Part shown: positions 15,653 through 26,304 of the stretch, piece after piece
Layout of the letters: each line of letters opens with the position of its first letter
Numbering within the stretch: the first letter of the stretch is position 1
Assembly (NCBI RefSeq): GCF_014837105.1
Contig: NZ_JACSPO010000001.1
Coordinates: 1,059,662 to 1,123,661, forward strand
Reading direction: 5' to 3'
Origin: Oceanitalea stevensii
GTDB taxonomy: Bacteria > Actinomycetota > Actinomycetes > Actinomycetales > Actinomycetaceae
Length of the DNA stretch: 64,000 bases
Translations under genes and position numbers: made by a program
Notes under the pieces: model-generated
Seen by the model: the letters and a program-made list of their open reading frames with translations, nothing else
Told to the model about the DNA's origin: nothing
Database searches by the model: none

Positions 15653-15723
15653 CACTGTGCGCCTGCTGGCACCACTGTGCGCCCTGTCGACCGGGCGCAC
15701 AGTGGCGGAGAGGGCGCACGGTG
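15653..15723. repeat. Nested inverted repeat, two forward and two reverse copies
   Basis: CACTGTGCGCC occurs at 15653-15663 and 15673-15683, and its complement at 15694-15704 and (one mismatch) 15713-15723. The inner pair extends to a perfect 13-bp stem (15672-15684 with 15693-15705). It lies between the convergent yajQ and htpX stops and probably acts as a bidirectional terminator. Confidence 0.7.
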
Positions 15724-15762
15724 GCGCGCAGGCTGGAGAGGGGGCGCTGAGGCGCCCGCCGG

Positions 15763-16632
15763 TCAGTAGCCGGCCATCCGCTCCAGGCGGGCGATGCGCT
15801 CGGCCATCGGGGGGTGGGTGGCGAAGAGCTTGGTCATGCCGCGGCCCCGGAAGGGGTTGGCGATCATCATGTGGGAGACGTCCTCGAGCCGCGGCTCGGG
15901 CCGCAGCGGGGCGGCCGCCGTGCCGCGCTCGAGCTTGGCGAGGGCCGAGGCCAGGGCCATGGGGTCGCCGGTGAGCTGGGCGCCGTCCTCGTCCGCGTCG
16001 AACTCGCGGGTGCGGGAGATCGCCAGCTGGATGAGGGAGGCGGCGATCGGGGCGAGCAGCGCCGTCGCGATCATCGCCAGCGGGTTGCCGCCGCGGTCCC
16101 GGCCGCCTCCGAAGAACAGGAGGAACTGCGCCGCCGAGGTGATGAGTCCGGCGATGGCCGCGGCCACCGACGAGGTGAGGATGTCGCGGTTGTACACGTG
16201 CATGAGCTCGTGGCCCAGCACGCCGCGCAGCTCGCGCTCGTCGAGGACCTGGAGGATGCCCGCCGTGCAGCACACCGCCGCGTTGCGCGGGTTGCGGCCG
16301 GTGGCGAAGGCGTTGGGCTGGACGGTGGGCGAGACGTACAGGCGCGGCATGGGCTGGCGCGCCGTCGTCGAGAGCTCACGGACGATCCGGTACATGACCG
16401 GCGCCTCCGCCTCGGAGACGGGGCGCGCGCCCATGGCGCGGATGGCCAGCTTGTCGGAGTTCCAGTAGCTGTAGAACGTCGTGCCGACGCCGATGAGGGC
16501 GAAGAGCCAGATGAAGGCACCGGAGCCGGTGCCGCTGGAGATGAGGCCGCCGATCCCGAGGAGGACGGCCCACATGACGCCGAAGAGCGCCGCGGTCTTG
16601 ACTCCGTTAAGGTGCCGTCGACCGCCGTCCAT
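15763..16632 (-). CDS. htpX: Membrane zinc metalloprotease HtpX
   Basis: Integral membrane M48 peptidase that degrades misfolded membrane proteins. The 289-residue protein has two N-terminal hydrophobic segments (about 12-34 and 38-57), then zinc site HELMH (H141, H145) and the third ligand in [10 protein letters not shown]. Two more hydrophobic segments lie between (about 153-175 and 185-205). It ends in the family motif [17 protein letters not shown]. The ATG at 16630-16632 has a GGAGGAG ribosome binding site. The fprA stop codon is two bases upstream, so the genes form one unit. Confidence 0.94.
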   Translation of the reverse strand: MDGGRRHLNGVKTAALFGVMWAVLLGIGGLISSGTGSGAFIWLFALIGVGTTFYSYWNSDKLAIRAMGARPVSEAEAPVMYRIVRELSTTARQPMPRLYVSPTVQPNAFATGRNPRNAAVCCTAGILQVLDERELRGVLGHELMHVYNRDILTSSVAAAIAGLITSAAQFLLFFGGGRDRGGNPLAMIATALLAPIAASLIQLAISRTREFDADEDGAQLTGDPMALASALAKLERGTAAAPLRPEPRLEDVSHMMIANPFRGRGMTKLFATHPPMAERIARLERMAGY

Positions 16633-16634
16633 CG

Positions 16635-18002
16635 TCAGCTCTCCTCCCCCCGCGACACGCGGGTCATCTCGTCCCTGGGCACGACCTTGACGCGCTCGCG
16701 CCCCTCGGCCTCACCCAGGGAACGCTCGTAGGCGTCCAGGAGTTCCCAGCCGGACCAGCTCGTCGTCGGCACGCCGCGCTCCTCGAGGGCGGCGATGAGG
16801 GCGTCGGGCTCGGCCGGCGCGGCGCCCGGCGCGATGCGCCCGGCCTCGGCGTCGGCGACGAGGTGGGCGATCGTCTGCTGCGCGTCGGACTTCGTCGAGC
16901 CGATGAGACCGACCGGTCCCCGCTTGATCCAGCCGGTGGCGTACAGCCCGGTGACGATCTCGCCGTCCTCGTCGAGCACGCGGCCCTCGTCGTTGGGGAC
17001 GACGCCCGCGACGTGGTCGAAGGCGACGCCGTCGATCGGGGAGCTGAAGTAGCCGACCGCCCGGTAGACGGCCTGGACGGGGGTGTCGACGAAGACGCCG
17101 GTGCCCCGCACGGTGCCGTCCCCGACGAGCTCGGTGCGCTCGGTGCGGATGCCCTCGACGCGGTCGGTGCCGAGGATCTCGACGGGCCGGTGGAGGAAGT
17201 GGAGGTGGATGCGGCGGGAGGCGGTGAGCTCCTCCGGGTCGCGCAGCGTCCAGTCGGTGAGCGTCTTGACGACCTGCTTGGTCTGGTTCGTCGAGCGGAT
17301 CGCGGCCTCGGAGCCCTCGTCGAACTCGAAGTCCTCCTCGTAGACGATGACGTCGACGTCGGGGACCTTGCCGAGCTCACGCAGCTCGAGCGGGGTGAAC
17401 TTCACCTGCGCGGGGCCGCGGCGGCCGAAGACGTGGACGTCGGTCACCGGGCTCTGGCGCAGCCCCTCGACGACGTTCGCGGGGACCTCGGTGGGCATGA
17501 GGTCCTCGACGTGCTTGGCGAGGATGCGGGCGACGTCGAGGGCGACGTTGCCGACGCCGAGGACGGCGACGCTCTGGGCCTCCAGCGGCCAGGTGCGCGG
17601 CACGTCCGGGTGGCCGTCGTACCAGGAGACGAAGTCCGCGGCGCCGTAGCTGCCGGGCAGGTCGATCCCGGGGATGGGCAGCGGGGCGTCCTTGTCGGCG
17701 CCGGTGGAGATGATGACGGCGTCGTAGTGCTGCCGCAGCTCCTCCATGGTGACGTCCGTGCCGACGTCGACGTTGCCGACGAGCCGGATGTCGCCGCGCG
17801 CGAGGATCTTCTGCAGCGCGACGATGATCTGCTTGATGCGCGGGTGGTCGGGGGCGACGCCGTACCGGACCAGGCCGAAGGGGGCGGGGAGGCGCTCGTA
17901 GAGGTCGATGGAGACCTCGAGGCCGGCCTTGGACAGGATGTCGGCGGCGTAGATGCCGGCCGGGCCGGCGCCGATGAGGGCAACGCGCAGTGGCTTGGTC
18001 AC
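16635..18002 (-). CDS. fprA: Ferredoxin/flavodoxin-NADP+ reductase, FprA type
   Basis: A 455-residue flavoenzyme of the adrenodoxin-reductase type passing electrons between NADPH and ferredoxin. It has FAD motif [18 protein letters not shown], the family segments [19 protein letters not shown] and ISTGADKD, the NADP motif [15 protein letters not shown], and [18 protein letters not shown]. Near the end [20 protein letters not shown] completes FAD binding. The start is the GTG at 18000-18002. Which ferredoxin it serves is unknown. Confidence 0.93.
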   Translation of the reverse strand: MTKPLRVALIGAGPAGIYAADILSKAGLEVSIDLYERLPAPFGLVRYGVAPDHPRIKQIIVALQKILARGDIRLVGNVDVGTDVTMEELRQHYDAVIISTGADKDAPLPIPGIDLPGSYGAADFVSWYDGHPDVPRTWPLEAQSVAVLGVGNVALDVARILAKHVEDLMPTEVPANVVEGLRQSPVTDVHVFGRRGPAQVKFTPLELRELGKVPDVDVIVYEEDFEFDEGSEAAIRSTNQTKQVVKTLTDWTLRDPEELTASRRIHLHFLHRPVEILGTDRVEGIRTERTELVGDGTVRGTGVFVDTPVQAVYRAVGYFSSPIDGVAFDHVAGVVPNDEGRVLDEDGEIVTGLYATGWIKRGPVGLIGSTKSDAQQTIAHLVADAEAGRIAPGAAPAEPDALIAALEERGVPTTSWSGWELLDAYERSLGEAEGRERVKVVPRDEMTRVSRGEES

Positions 18003-18093
18003 AGAGCCTCGTCTGGTCGGTGGTGCGGGCGGGGAAATCCGCCGTCCAGTCTATGCGCTGCAGGACTCGTCGCCCCCCACCACCCCCACCTCG

Positions 18094-18154
18094 CGCATAT
18101 GCGCGGAATTTGCCGCCCTGCGCGCGGAGGGCATGCAGTTTTCCCGCATATGCG
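18094..18154. repeat. 61-bp palindromic element, copy 2
   Basis: Ends are CGCATATGCG at 18094-18103 and 18145-18154. Inner arms CGGAATTTGCCGCCC and GGGCATGCAGTTTTCC are imperfect complements. It lies just past the 3' end of the polyprenyl synthase gene, before the fprA start region. Same length as the copies at 7572 and 39018. Confidence 0.7.
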
Positions 18155-18165
18155 GAGGGAGGGGG

Positions 18166-19170
18166 TCAGGCGAGGCGGTCGACCATGAGTCCGGCGAAGT
18201 CCTTGAGGGCTTCCTTCACCGTGCCCTCGGGCAGCGGGGCGAGCTCGGCGACGGCGTCGCGGGCCCACTGACGGGCCAGCTCGCGGGCCTCCTCGAGGAC
18301 GTCGTGGTCCCGCAGCTGCTCGACGGCCGCACGCAGCGCGGAGTCCGACCCGAGGTCGCTGGCGAGCCGCTCGAGGACCGCGGCCCCCTCGGGGTCGATC
18401 CGGCCCTCAGCGGCCCGGCGCTGCAGGAGGAGCACGGGCATGGTGGCCACGCCCTCGCGCAGGTCCGTGCCGGGCGTCTTGCCGGTGGTCTCGGAGTCCG
18501 AGGCGAGGTCGATGACGTCGTCGGCGAGCTGGAAGGCGACGCCGACCTTCTCGCCGTACTGCTCGAGGACCGCGGCCAGCTCCTCCCCCGCGCCGCTGAA
18601 GACGGCGCCGTAGCGCGCCGAGGCGGCGATGAGGGAGCCGGTCTTGTCCGCGAGGACCTGGATGTAGTGCTCGATGGGGTCCTCCCCCTCACGGGGCCCG
18701 AGGGTCTCGTGCAGCTGGCCCAGGCACAGCCGCTCGAAGGTCTCGGCGTGCACGAGCACCGCCTCGGCCCCGAGCGACGCGACGAGCTGGGAGGCCCGGG
18801 CGAAGAGGAGGTCACCGGTGAGGATCGCGACGGAGTTGTCCCACACGGCGTGCGCGCTCGGGGCCCCGCGCCGCAGGGCGGCGGAGTCCATGACGTCGTC
18901 GTGGTAGAGGGTGGCGAGGTGGGTGAGCTCGACGGCGACGGCCGCGCGGGCGACCTCCTCGCGCCCGGCGGTGCCGAGCTCCGCGGTGAGGAGGGTGAGG
19001 GCCGGCCGCAGGCGCTTGCCGCCCGCGGCGGCCAGGTGCTGCATGGGGGCGTCGACGAGCTCGTCGGCGCCGGTGACGGCCTGGCGCAGGCGGTCCTCCA
19101 CCTCCTCCATGCGGACGAGGAGGCGGTCGCTGAGCTCGTCGTCGCCGAGCTGGAACATGGAGGCGGTCAC
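18166..19170 (-). CDS. Polyprenyl diphosphate synthase (menaquinone side chain)
   Basis: Trans-prenyltransferase that builds the isoprenoid tail attached by MenA. The 334-residue product has GGKRLRPALTLL, the first aspartate-rich motif LYHDDVMDSAALRRG, DKTGSLIAASARYGA, and the second, FQLADDVIDLA. The GTG at 19168-19170 overlaps the nuoN stop (GTGA), so it is translationally coupled to complex I; an internal ATG four codons later is an alternative. Bulky residues near the first motif suggest a long-chain product (heptaprenyl or longer), but chain length is inference. Confidence 0.9.
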   Translation of the reverse strand: MTASMFQLGDDELSDRLLVRMEEVEDRLRQAVTGADELVDAPMQHLAAAGGKRLRPALTLLTAELGTAGREEVARAAVAVELTHLATLYHDDVMDSAALRRGAPSAHAVWDNSVAILTGDLLFARASQLVASLGAEAVLVHAETFERLCLGQLHETLGPREGEDPIEHYIQVLADKTGSLIAASARYGAVFSGAGEELAAVLEQYGEKVGVAFQLADDVIDLASDSETTGKTPGTDLREGVATMPVLLLQRRAAEGRIDPEGAAVLERLASDLGSDSALRAAVEQLRDHDVLEEARELARQWARDAVAELAPLPEGTVKEALKDFAGLMVDRLA

Positions 19171-20729
19171 GGCAGGAACGTCGCCGCCTGCTCGGCGAGG
19201 TCGAGCACCGGGCCGGGCACGACTCCGAGGAGCACCGTGCCGAGGGCGCAGACGGCGATCGCCACCGAGGTGAGGCCCTCGGAGCGGACGACGGCCGTGC
19301 GCTCGCCGTCGGGCTCGGTGAAGAACATGAGCACGACGAGGCGGACGTAGAAGAAGGCGGCCGCGGCGCTGGCGAGGACCGCGACGACGACGAGCACGGT
19401 GGCACCGCCCTCGACGCCGGCGGCGAAGACCGCGAACTTCCCGATGAAGCCACCGGTGAGCGGGATGCCGGCGAAGGACAGGAGGAACAGCGTCATCGCC
19501 AGGGCCAGGCCCGGGCTGCGACGGCCCAGGCCCGCCCACTGGGACAGGTGCAGGGCCTCACCGGTGACGTTGCCGGCCGCGTCACGCTCGCGGACGAGGG
19601 TGACGACGGCGAAGGCGCCGACCGTGGCCAGGCCGTAGGCGAGGAGGTAGAAGAGCACCGCGCTGATGCCGTCCTGGACCAGGGCGATGACGCCGACGAG
19701 GACGAAGCCGGCGTGGGCGATCGAGGAGTAGGCCAGCATCCGCTTGACGTCCGTCTGGACGAGCGCGATGACGGTGCCCACCCCCATCGTGAGGATGGCG
19801 ATGCCCCACAGGAGCGGCTCGAGGTCCCAGCCGAGGCCGGGGACGACGACGTAGACGAAGCGCAGCAGCGCACCGAAGGCGGCGATCTTCGTGGCGGCGG
19901 CCATGAAGCCGGTGATGGGCGTCGGGGCGCCCTGGTAGACGTCCGGGGTCCACATGTGGAAGGGCGCCGCACCGACCTTGAAGAGCAGGCCGACGATGAG
20001 GAGGACAGAGCCGGCGAGGAGCAGGCCGTCCATGCCGCCGGTGCTCGGCACCGCGACCGCGAGCTCGGAGAGCCGCAGGCTGCCGGAGAAGCCGTAGAGC
20101 AGGGCCGCGCCCATGAGGAAGAACGCCGAGGAGAAGGCACCGAGCACGAAGTACTTGAGCGCGGCCTCCTGGGACAGCAGGCGACGACGGCGGGCCATCG
20201 CGGTGAGGAGGTAGAGCGGCAGCGAGAGGACCTCGAGCGCGACGAACATCATGAGGAGGTCGCCGGCGGCGGGGAACAGGAGCATGCCGCCGGTCGCGAA
20301 GAGGACGAGCGGGAAGACCTCGGTCTGGCTGAGGCCGGCGCGCTGCGCCTCGGCCTCCTCCGGGCTGCCCGGCCGGGTGCCGACCTGGGCGGCGAAGGCG
20401 TCCTCGCCCCACTCGGAGCGGTCGGCGATGACGAGCAGCGCGATGAGCGCGACGATCGCGATGATCCCCTGGGCGAGGAGGGCGGGGCCGTCCTCGATGA
20501 GGGTGCCTCCGGCCACCTCCTGGGGGCCGTCGACGCTCACGACGGTCCAGCGCCAGACGACGGCGACGAGCGCGCCGGCGATCGCCAGCGCGGAGAGCGC
20601 GACCTGGGTGCCCCGGCGTGCCCCGCGGGGCACGAAGGCGGCGACGAGGATGCCGAGGAGGCCCGCGCCGAGCACGATGAGGACGGGGGTCAGGGCCGCC
20701 CATTCGATGTGCGGTGGGACGAAGTTCAC
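19167..20729 (-). CDS. nuoN: NADH-quinone oxidoreductase subunit N
   Basis: Antiporter-like proton-pumping subunit of complex I. The 520-residue product has about 14 hydrophobic segments. Family motifs include FVALEVLSLPLYLLT (conserved Glu), AALKYFVLGAFSSAFFLMG, the pump lysine in LLFKVGAAPFHMWTPDVYQG, and KRMLAYSSIAHAGFVLVG. The GTG start overlaps the nuoM stop by four bases. Last of the nuo genes. Confidence 0.96.
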   Translation of the reverse strand: MNFVPPHIEWAALTPVLIVLGAGLLGILVAAFVPRGARRGTQVALSALAIAGALVAVVWRWTVVSVDGPQEVAGGTLIEDGPALLAQGIIAIVALIALLVIADRSEWGEDAFAAQVGTRPGSPEEAEAQRAGLSQTEVFPLVLFATGGMLLFPAAGDLLMMFVALEVLSLPLYLLTAMARRRRLLSQEAALKYFVLGAFSSAFFLMGAALLYGFSGSLRLSELAVAVPSTGGMDGLLLAGSVLLIVGLLFKVGAAPFHMWTPDVYQGAPTPITGFMAAATKIAAFGALLRFVYVVVPGLGWDLEPLLWGIAILTMGVGTVIALVQTDVKRMLAYSSIAHAGFVLVGVIALVQDGISAVLFYLLAYGLATVGAFAVVTLVRERDAAGNVTGEALHLSQWAGLGRRSPGLALAMTLFLLSFAGIPLTGGFIGKFAVFAAGVEGGATVLVVVAVLASAAAAFFYVRLVVLMFFTEPDGERTAVVRSEGLTSVAIAVCALGTVLLGVVPGPVLDLAEQAATFLP

Positions 20730-22315
20730 TGCTCGCTCCCCTCGGCGCCCGCGGCTGCGGCGTCGTTCGATCCGTCAGGTCCTGCCACAGCCGCCGAGTC
20801 CAGCGTGCTGGGCTGCTCGATCGCGGCCTCCTCGGCCACCGGCCGCACGACGTCCATGACCGGCCCGGGCACGAGGCCCAGGGCGAGCATGCCGGCGACC
20901 AGCGGGGCCACGACCCACTTCTCGCGGGCGCCGAGGTCCGGCAGCGCCGCGAGGGTCTCGTTGCGTGGCCCGGTGAACATCCGCTGGTAGGGCAGCAGGA
21001 CGTACAGGGCCGCGATGATGACGGCCAGCACGGCGAAGACCGCCGCGACGACGTTCACCCGGAAGGTGCCGAGCAGGACGAGGTACTCGGGCACGAAGCC
21101 CGACAGTCCCGGCAGGGCGATGGTCGCGAGGCCGGCGACGAGCCAGCTGCCCGCGAGCACCGGCGTCACCCGCTGCATGCCGCCGTACGCGGCGATCTCC
21201 TGCGTGCCACCGCGCTGGGTGAGGAAGCCGGAGACGAGGAACAGCGCGGCGGTCGAGACGCCGTGGGCGACCATGTAGAGCATCGCGCCGGTGAGGGCGA
21301 CCTCCTCGCGCACGAAGATGCCCAGGACGATGAAGCCGAAGTGGGACACCGAGGTGAAGGCGATGAGGCGCATGACGTCGCGCTGCCCCACGGCGACGAG
21401 GGCGCCGTAGAGGATCGAGACGACCGCGAGCACGATGATGACCGGCGCGGCCCAGCGGGAGGCCTCCGGGAACAGCGGGAGGCACAGCGCGAGCATCCCG
21501 AAGGTGCCGACCTTGTCGAGGACGCCGACGAGGAGCGCGGAGGTGCCGGGCGAGGCCTGCTGGGCGGCGTCGGGCAGCCAGGTGTGGACCGGCCACATCG
21601 GCGCCTTGACCGCGAAGGCGATGAAGAAGGAGATGAAGATCCACCGCTCGGCCCACACGCCGAGCTCGGTGCCGGCGAGGGTGTCGATGAGGAAGGCCTG
21701 CTCCCCGCCGGGACCCATGACGCCGAGGGCGATGACGCCGACGAGCATGATGAGGCCGCTGGCCAGGGAGTAGACGAGGAACTTGATCGCGGCGTGGCGC
21801 CGCTTGGGGCCGCCGTAGTTCCCGATGAGGAAGTACACCGGGATGAGCATCGCCTCGAAGACGACGTAGAAGAGGAAGACGTCGCGGGCGGAGAAGACCG
21901 CCACCATCGTCGCCTCGAGGAGGAGGACGAGGGCCACGAAGCCGGCCTGACGGCGCGCGACGACCGCACCCTCGGGCACGATCTCCTGCTCCCGCCAGGC
22001 GGCGAGCAGCGCGAGCGGCACGAGGAGGACCGACAGGCCCACCATCGTCAGGCCCAGGCCGTTGATCCCGACGGCGTAGGAGACGCCGAGCTGCGGGATC
22101 CACGACAGCTGCTCGGTGAACTGGTGCTCCGCGGCGGCGCCGAGGTCGAAGCCGGTCGCCATGACGACGAAGCCGGCGAGGACGACGAGGGAGACGACGA
22201 GGCCGACGGTGCGGGCCACCCGGTGGAGGGCGGGCACGAGCCAGATCACCGCGGCCGCGACGAGCGGCACGACGATGAGCAGGCTCAGCCAGGGAAGGTC
22301 ACTGATGTTCTGCAT
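20726..22315 (-). CDS. nuoM: NADH-quinone oxidoreductase subunit M
   Basis: Antiporter-like proton-pumping subunit of complex I, 529 residues, about 14 membrane segments. Key features are FYVVFEAMLIPVYFLIG (conserved Glu), the lysine in IAFAVKAPMWPVHTWLPDAA, and MRLIAFTSVSHFGFIVLG. The ATG at 22313-22315 has a GAGGAAG ribosome binding site. An acidic/Ala-rich tail of about 35 residues follows the last helix. It overlaps nuoN by four bases and follows nuoL by 17 bp. Confidence 0.96.
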   Translation of the reverse strand: MQNISDLPWLSLLIVVPLVAAAVIWLVPALHRVARTVGLVVSLVVLAGFVVMATGFDLGAAAEHQFTEQLSWIPQLGVSYAVGINGLGLTMVGLSVLLVPLALLAAWREQEIVPEGAVVARRQAGFVALVLLLEATMVAVFSARDVFLFYVVFEAMLIPVYFLIGNYGGPKRRHAAIKFLVYSLASGLIMLVGVIALGVMGPGGEQAFLIDTLAGTELGVWAERWIFISFFIAFAVKAPMWPVHTWLPDAAQQASPGTSALLVGVLDKVGTFGMLALCLPLFPEASRWAAPVIIVLAVVSILYGALVAVGQRDVMRLIAFTSVSHFGFIVLGIFVREEVALTGAMLYMVAHGVSTAALFLVSGFLTQRGGTQEIAAYGGMQRVTPVLAGSWLVAGLATIALPGLSGFVPEYLVLLGTFRVNVVAAVFAVLAVIIAALYVLLPYQRMFTGPRNETLAALPDLGAREKWVVAPLVAGMLALGLVPGPVMDVVRPVAEEAAIEQPSTLDSAAVAGPDGSNDAAAAGAEGSEQ

Positions 22316-22332
22316 TGGTCGCTTCCTCCAGC

Positions 22333-24297
22333 TCAGCCGCGCGAGGCCAGGACGACGGCAAGGGCGACTACGACACCGACGAGCATGATCGCGGCGTAGG
22401 AGCGGATGTAGCCGGTCTGCAGGCGGCGCAGCCACCCGCCGGTCCCGGCGGTGCCACGGGCCAGGCCCATGACCGCGCCGTCGACCACGGCGGAGTCCCC
22501 GTAGACGAGTGCGCGGGTGAGGTACTGCCCCGGGCGCATGAACACTCCTTCGTTGACGGCGTCCTGGTAGAGGTCGCGGCGGGCGGCGCGGGTGAGCACC
22601 GAGCCGCGGGGGGCCTCGACCGGGACGGTGGACGCGGCGTACTGACGCCACGCGAGGAACACGCCGATCGCCATGAGGACGATGGTCGAGCCCATGATGG
22701 CGGGGATCGGGAGCACGGGGTCGTGGTGCTCGGCGTGCCCGGTGACCGGCTCGAGCCAGGTGACGAAGCCGTCACCGAGGGCGAGGACCGCACCCAGGGC
22801 CACCGACCCGACGGCGAGGATGACCATCGGCACCGTCATGAGCAGCGGGGACTCGTGCGGGTGCTGCTTCTTGCCCTCGCGGGTGGGCGCCCAGCGCTCC
22901 TTGCCGTGGAAGGTCATGAAGAACAGCCGCGACATGTAGAAGGCGGTGAGCCCGGCGGCGAGGAGGGTGACCGTGCCGAAGACCCACGGGCGCCAGCCCT
23001 CGCCGACGAAGGCGGCCTCGATGATGAGGTCCTTGCTCCAGAAGCCGGACAGACCGGGGAAGCCGATGATCGCCAGCCAGCCGGCCCCGAAGGTGAGCCA
23101 GGTGATCTTCATGTGCTTGCTCAAGGCCCCGAAGCGGCGCATGTCGACCTGGTCGTCCATGCCGTGCATGACCGAGCCGGCCCCGAGGAACATCCCGGCC
23201 TTGAAGAAGCCGTGGGTGACGAGGTGGAAGATGGCGAAGGCGTAGCCGACCGGGCCGAGGCCCGCGGCGAGCATCATGTAGCCGATCTGGGACATCGTCG
23301 AGGCGGCGAGCACCTTCTTGATGTCGTCCTTGGCCGCACCGACGATCGCCCCGAAGACCAGGGTGATCGCGCCGACGATGACGACGACGAGCTGCGCGGT
23401 GGGCGCGCCGTCGAAGACCGGCGCCGAGCGCACGATGAGGTAGACGCCGGCGGTGACCATCGTCGCGGCGTGGATGAGCGCGGACACAGGCGTGGGGCCG
23501 GCCATCGCGTCACCCAGCCAGGCCTGCAGCGGGAACTGGGCCGACTTGCCGCAGGCGGCGAGGAGGAGGAACAGCCCGGTGATCGTGAGGATCGTCGTGC
23601 TGGCGCCCTGCGCGCCCTCGAAGACGCCCTCGAACTCGACGGTGCCGAAGGCGGCGAACATCATCATCATCGCGAGGAGGAGGCCGACGTCGCCGACGCG
23701 GTTCATGACGAAGGCCTTCTTCGCGGCCACCGCGTACTCGGTGCGGAAGTTCCAGAAACCGATGAGGAGGTAGGAGGCCAGGCCCACGCCCTCCCAGCCG
23801 ACGAAGAGGAGCACGTAGGAGTCGGCGAGGACGAGCAGGAGCATCGCCGCGACGAAGAGGTTGAGGTAGGCGAAGAACCGGCGGCGGTCGACGTCGTGCT
23901 CCATGTAGGCCACCGAGTACACGTGGATGAGCGTGCCCACGAAGGTGACGAGCAGGACGAAGGTCATCGACAGCGGGTCGATGCGCAGGCCGGCGTCCAC
24001 CGTGAGGTCACCGGCGGGCAGCCAGGTGAACAGGTGCAGCCCCATGACCCGCTGCTCGGGGTCGAGCCCGAACAGCTGGAGGACGACGAGGAGCCCGACG
24101 ACGAAGGAGCCGGCGGAGGCGAGCACGCCCAGCCAGTGGCCCCAGCCGTTGGAGCGGCGGCCGGCGAGCAGCAGCACGGCGGCACCGACGAGCGGCAGCG
24201 CGACCATGAGCCACGCGTAGGAGGCCGCACCGCCTGCCGCGGCGGCGTCCACCACGTCAGTGGGCACGGTCAGTGCCGGAGTTCCCAGCATTAGCAC
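22333..24297 (-). CDS. nuoL: NADH-quinone oxidoreductase subunit L
   Basis: Largest proton-pumping subunit of complex I, 654 residues with about 15-16 membrane segments and a long lateral helix near the C-terminus. Motifs: [20 protein letters not shown] (conserved Glu), [20 protein letters not shown] (pump lysine), [18 protein letters not shown] and [17 protein letters not shown]. The GTG at 24295-24297 is five bases after a GGAG site; ATG 24289-24291 two codons on is possible. Confidence 0.96.
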   Translation of the reverse strand: MLMLGTPALTVPTDVVDAAAAGGAASYAWLMVALPLVGAAVLLLAGRRSNGWGHWLGVLASAGSFVVGLLVVLQLFGLDPEQRVMGLHLFTWLPAGDLTVDAGLRIDPLSMTFVLLVTFVGTLIHVYSVAYMEHDVDRRRFFAYLNLFVAAMLLLVLADSYVLLFVGWEGVGLASYLLIGFWNFRTEYAVAAKKAFVMNRVGDVGLLLAMMMMFAAFGTVEFEGVFEGAQGASTTILTITGLFLLLAACGKSAQFPLQAWLGDAMAGPTPVSALIHAATMVTAGVYLIVRSAPVFDGAPTAQLVVVIVGAITLVFGAIVGAAKDDIKKVLAASTMSQIGYMMLAAGLGPVGYAFAIFHLVTHGFFKAGMFLGAGSVMHGMDDQVDMRRFGALSKHMKITWLTFGAGWLAIIGFPGLSGFWSKDLIIEAAFVGEGWRPWVFGTVTLLAAGLTAFYMSRLFFMTFHGKERWAPTREGKKQHPHESPLLMTVPMVILAVGSVALGAVLALGDGFVTWLEPVTGHAEHHDPVLPIPAIMGSTIVLMAIGVFLAWRQYAASTVPVEAPRGSVLTRAARRDLYQDAVNEGVFMRPGQYLTRALVYGDSAVVDGAVMGLARGTAGTGGWLRRLQTGYIRSYAAIMLVGVVVALAVVLASRG

Positions 24298-24308
24298 GTT
24301 GCTCCCCG

Positions 24309-24608
24309 TCAGTTCTTGAGCAGGTTGACGTCGTCGATGGACGCCGACCGGCGGGTTCGGAAGATGGAGACGACGATCGCCAGGCCGATGACGACCTCGG
24401 CGGCGGCGACAAGCATGACGAAGAAGGCGAAGACCTCACCGTGCAGGTTGCCGTGCCACCGGGCGAAGGTGATGAGCGTGAGGTTCGCGGCGTTGAGCAT
24501 GAGCTCGACCCCCATGAGGGCGATGATGCTGTTGCGCCGCAGCAGCACCGCGACCGCCCCGATGGAGAAGAGGATCCCGGACAGGACCAGGTAGTTGACC
24601 AGGGTCAT
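24309..24608 (-). CDS. nuoK: NADH-quinone oxidoreductase subunit K
   Basis: Small three-helix membrane subunit of complex I, 99 residues, normal length. The conserved glutamates are in [13 protein letters not shown] (helix 2) and [13 protein letters not shown] (helix 3), part of the proton path. Starts ATG overlapping the nuoJ stop (ATGA). Confidence 0.97.
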   Translation of the reverse strand: MTLVNYLVLSGILFSIGAVAVLLRRNSIIALMGVELMLNAANLTLITFARWHGNLHGEVFAFFVMLVAAAEVVIGLAIVVSIFRTRRSASIDDVNLLKN

Positions 24609-25582
24609 CGCTGCTCCTCCTGCTGGTCCGGCACGTGCGCTCGCTTCGTGTCGGTGTCCTCGGTGCTCTGGCTCGTGGGCACCTCGCCGTCGACGGTCTC
24701 GGTCCCCGGTGCCGGCGTGGTGCCGGGCATCCCCGGCATGCCGGACTGGGTGACGCTGCGCGCCCCCAGGTCGCCGGGGTGGGAGCTGGTGGACGTCGCG
24801 AGCTGCGCGGCGAGCTCGGGGCTGACCGAGGCGATGCTGCGCTGCTGGCCGCGGATGCGCAGCACCCGGGGCACGGACTCGTCGATCGGCTGGCCGTCCG
24901 CGCCGAGGGCGGGGACGTCGGCGGCGTTGTGCCGCGCGTAGACACCGGGGGCCGGCAGGCTGCGGATGCGCCCGCCCTCCGCGGCGTAGGCGGCCATCTT
25001 GGCCTCGGCGACGTCCCGCTGGGTGCGCTTCTTGCGCAGCCGCTCGGCGCGCGTGAGGACGACGGCGCCCACGGCGGCGGTGACGAGCAGGACGCCCGCC
25101 ACCTCCATCGCCACGACGTAGTCGGAGAAGAGGAGCCGCGCCACGCCCACCGGGTTGGTGTCGGCGTTGGCGGCCTCGAGGCCGCGCGGCGCGGGCAGGG
25201 CGGCGCGCAGGCCGACGGCGGCGACGAGGGCGACGAGCCCGGCGCCCCCGAGGAAGCCGATCCAGCGCTGGCCCTTGAGCGTCTCGACGACCGAGTCGGA
25301 GGAGTCGACGCCGACGAGCATGAGGACGAAGAGGAAGAGCATCATGATCGCGCCGGTGTAGACGACGATCTGCGCGACCCCGAGGAAGATCGCCTCCTGG
25401 ACGATGTAGAACCCGGCCAGCGCGATCATGACGAAGACGACGCACATGGCGGCGTACATCGCCTTGCGGGCGAAGAGCAGGCCCAGGGCCGCGAGCACCG
25501 CGAGGGGCGCGACGATCCAGAAGAAGACCTCCTCCCCCGTGCTCGTGACGCCGGTCTCGGCCAGTGTCATGGGCAGGATCAT
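24605..25582 (-). CDS. nuoJ: NADH-quinone oxidoreductase subunit J
   Basis: Five-helix membrane subunit of complex I. The first 190 residues are the conserved part, with [20 protein letters not shown] and [17 protein letters not shown] around the pi-bulge helix. The 325-residue protein carries a hydrophilic C-terminal tail of about 130 residues (rich in Pro, Thr, Ser, Asp, Glu) absent from E. coli NuoJ (184 aa). Long tails on NuoJ are usual in actinobacteria. The ATG overlaps the nuoI stop. Confidence 0.95.
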   Translation of the reverse strand: MILPMTLAETGVTSTGEEVFFWIVAPLAVLAALGLLFARKAMYAAMCVVFVMIALAGFYIVQEAIFLGVAQIVVYTGAIMMLFLFVLMLVGVDSSDSVVETLKGQRWIGFLGGAGLVALVAAVGLRAALPAPRGLEAANADTNPVGVARLLFSDYVVAMEVAGVLLVTAAVGAVVLTRAERLRKKRTQRDVAEAKMAAYAAEGGRIRSLPAPGVYARHNAADVPALGADGQPIDESVPRVLRIRGQQRSIASVSPELAAQLATSTSSHPGDLGARSVTQSGMPGMPGTTPAPGTETVDGEVPTSQSTEDTDTKRAHVPDQQEEQR

Positions 25583-26304
25583 GCGGGGGCCCCCTCGACG
25601 GGACGCGCGGTCTGCAGGCTCTCGTCCTCGGGACGGTTCTCGCGCACCCACTCGACCTGTGCCTCGGTGGGGCCGGTGACCTCGCCGCGGTAGTAGGTGT
25701 CGTCGTCGGCGTCCTCGACCATCGGGTGGGGCGGGGCGAGCATGCCGGGCATGAGCGGGGCCAGGAGGTCCTGCTTCTCGTAGATGAGGCCCTCACGGGT
25801 GGGGCCGGTGAGCTCGTAGTCGTTGCCCATGGTCAGCGCCCGCGTGGGGCAGGCCTCGATGCAGTACCCGCAGAAGATGCAGCGCAGGTAGTTGATCTGG
25901 TAGACGCGGCCGTAGCGCTCCCCGGGGGAGTACTGGGCGTCGGGGCTGTTGTTGGCGCCCTCGACGAGGATCGCGTCCGCCGGGCACGCCCAGGCGCACA
26001 GCTCGCAGCCGATGCACTTCTCCAGGCCGTCCGCGTAGCGGTTGAGCTGGTGGCGGCCGTGGTAGCGCGGCTGCGTCGGCACCTTCTCGAACGGGTACTG
26101 CTCGGTGACCGTGGGCCGGAACATCGAGGAGAAGGTGACCCCGAAGCCGGCGACGGGTGCGAGGAGCTCGCCGACCGGGCCCTTCTTGTCGGGCTGGTAG
26201 TCCATGGGGAGCCGCTTGCCGACCTCCCCCCGGCGCTTCGAGGGCTTGGCAAGCTGCTTGCGCAGGTTCTCCTTGCCAGGCTCGTGGTCCTGCCGCTTAC
26301 TCAT
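25579..26304 (-). CDS. nuoI: NADH-quinone oxidoreductase subunit I
   Basis: Carries clusters N6a and N6b that link the peripheral arm to NuoB. The two ferredoxin motifs [12 protein letters not shown] and [12 protein letters not shown] each provide four cysteines. At 241 residues it has N- and C-terminal extensions compared with E. coli (180). It starts eight bases inside the end of nuoH (ATGAGTAA overlap). Confidence 0.97.
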   Translation of the reverse strand: MSKRQDHEPGKENLRKQLAKPSKRRGEVGKRLPMDYQPDKKGPVGELLAPVAGFGVTFSSMFRPTVTEQYPFEKVPTQPRYHGRHQLNRYADGLEKCIGCELCAWACPADAILVEGANNSPDAQYSPGERYGRVYQINYLRCIFCGYCIEACPTRALTMGNDYELTGPTREGLIYEKQDLLAPLMPGMLAPPHPMVEDADDDTYYRGEVTGPTEAQVEWVRENRPEDESLQTARPVEGAPA

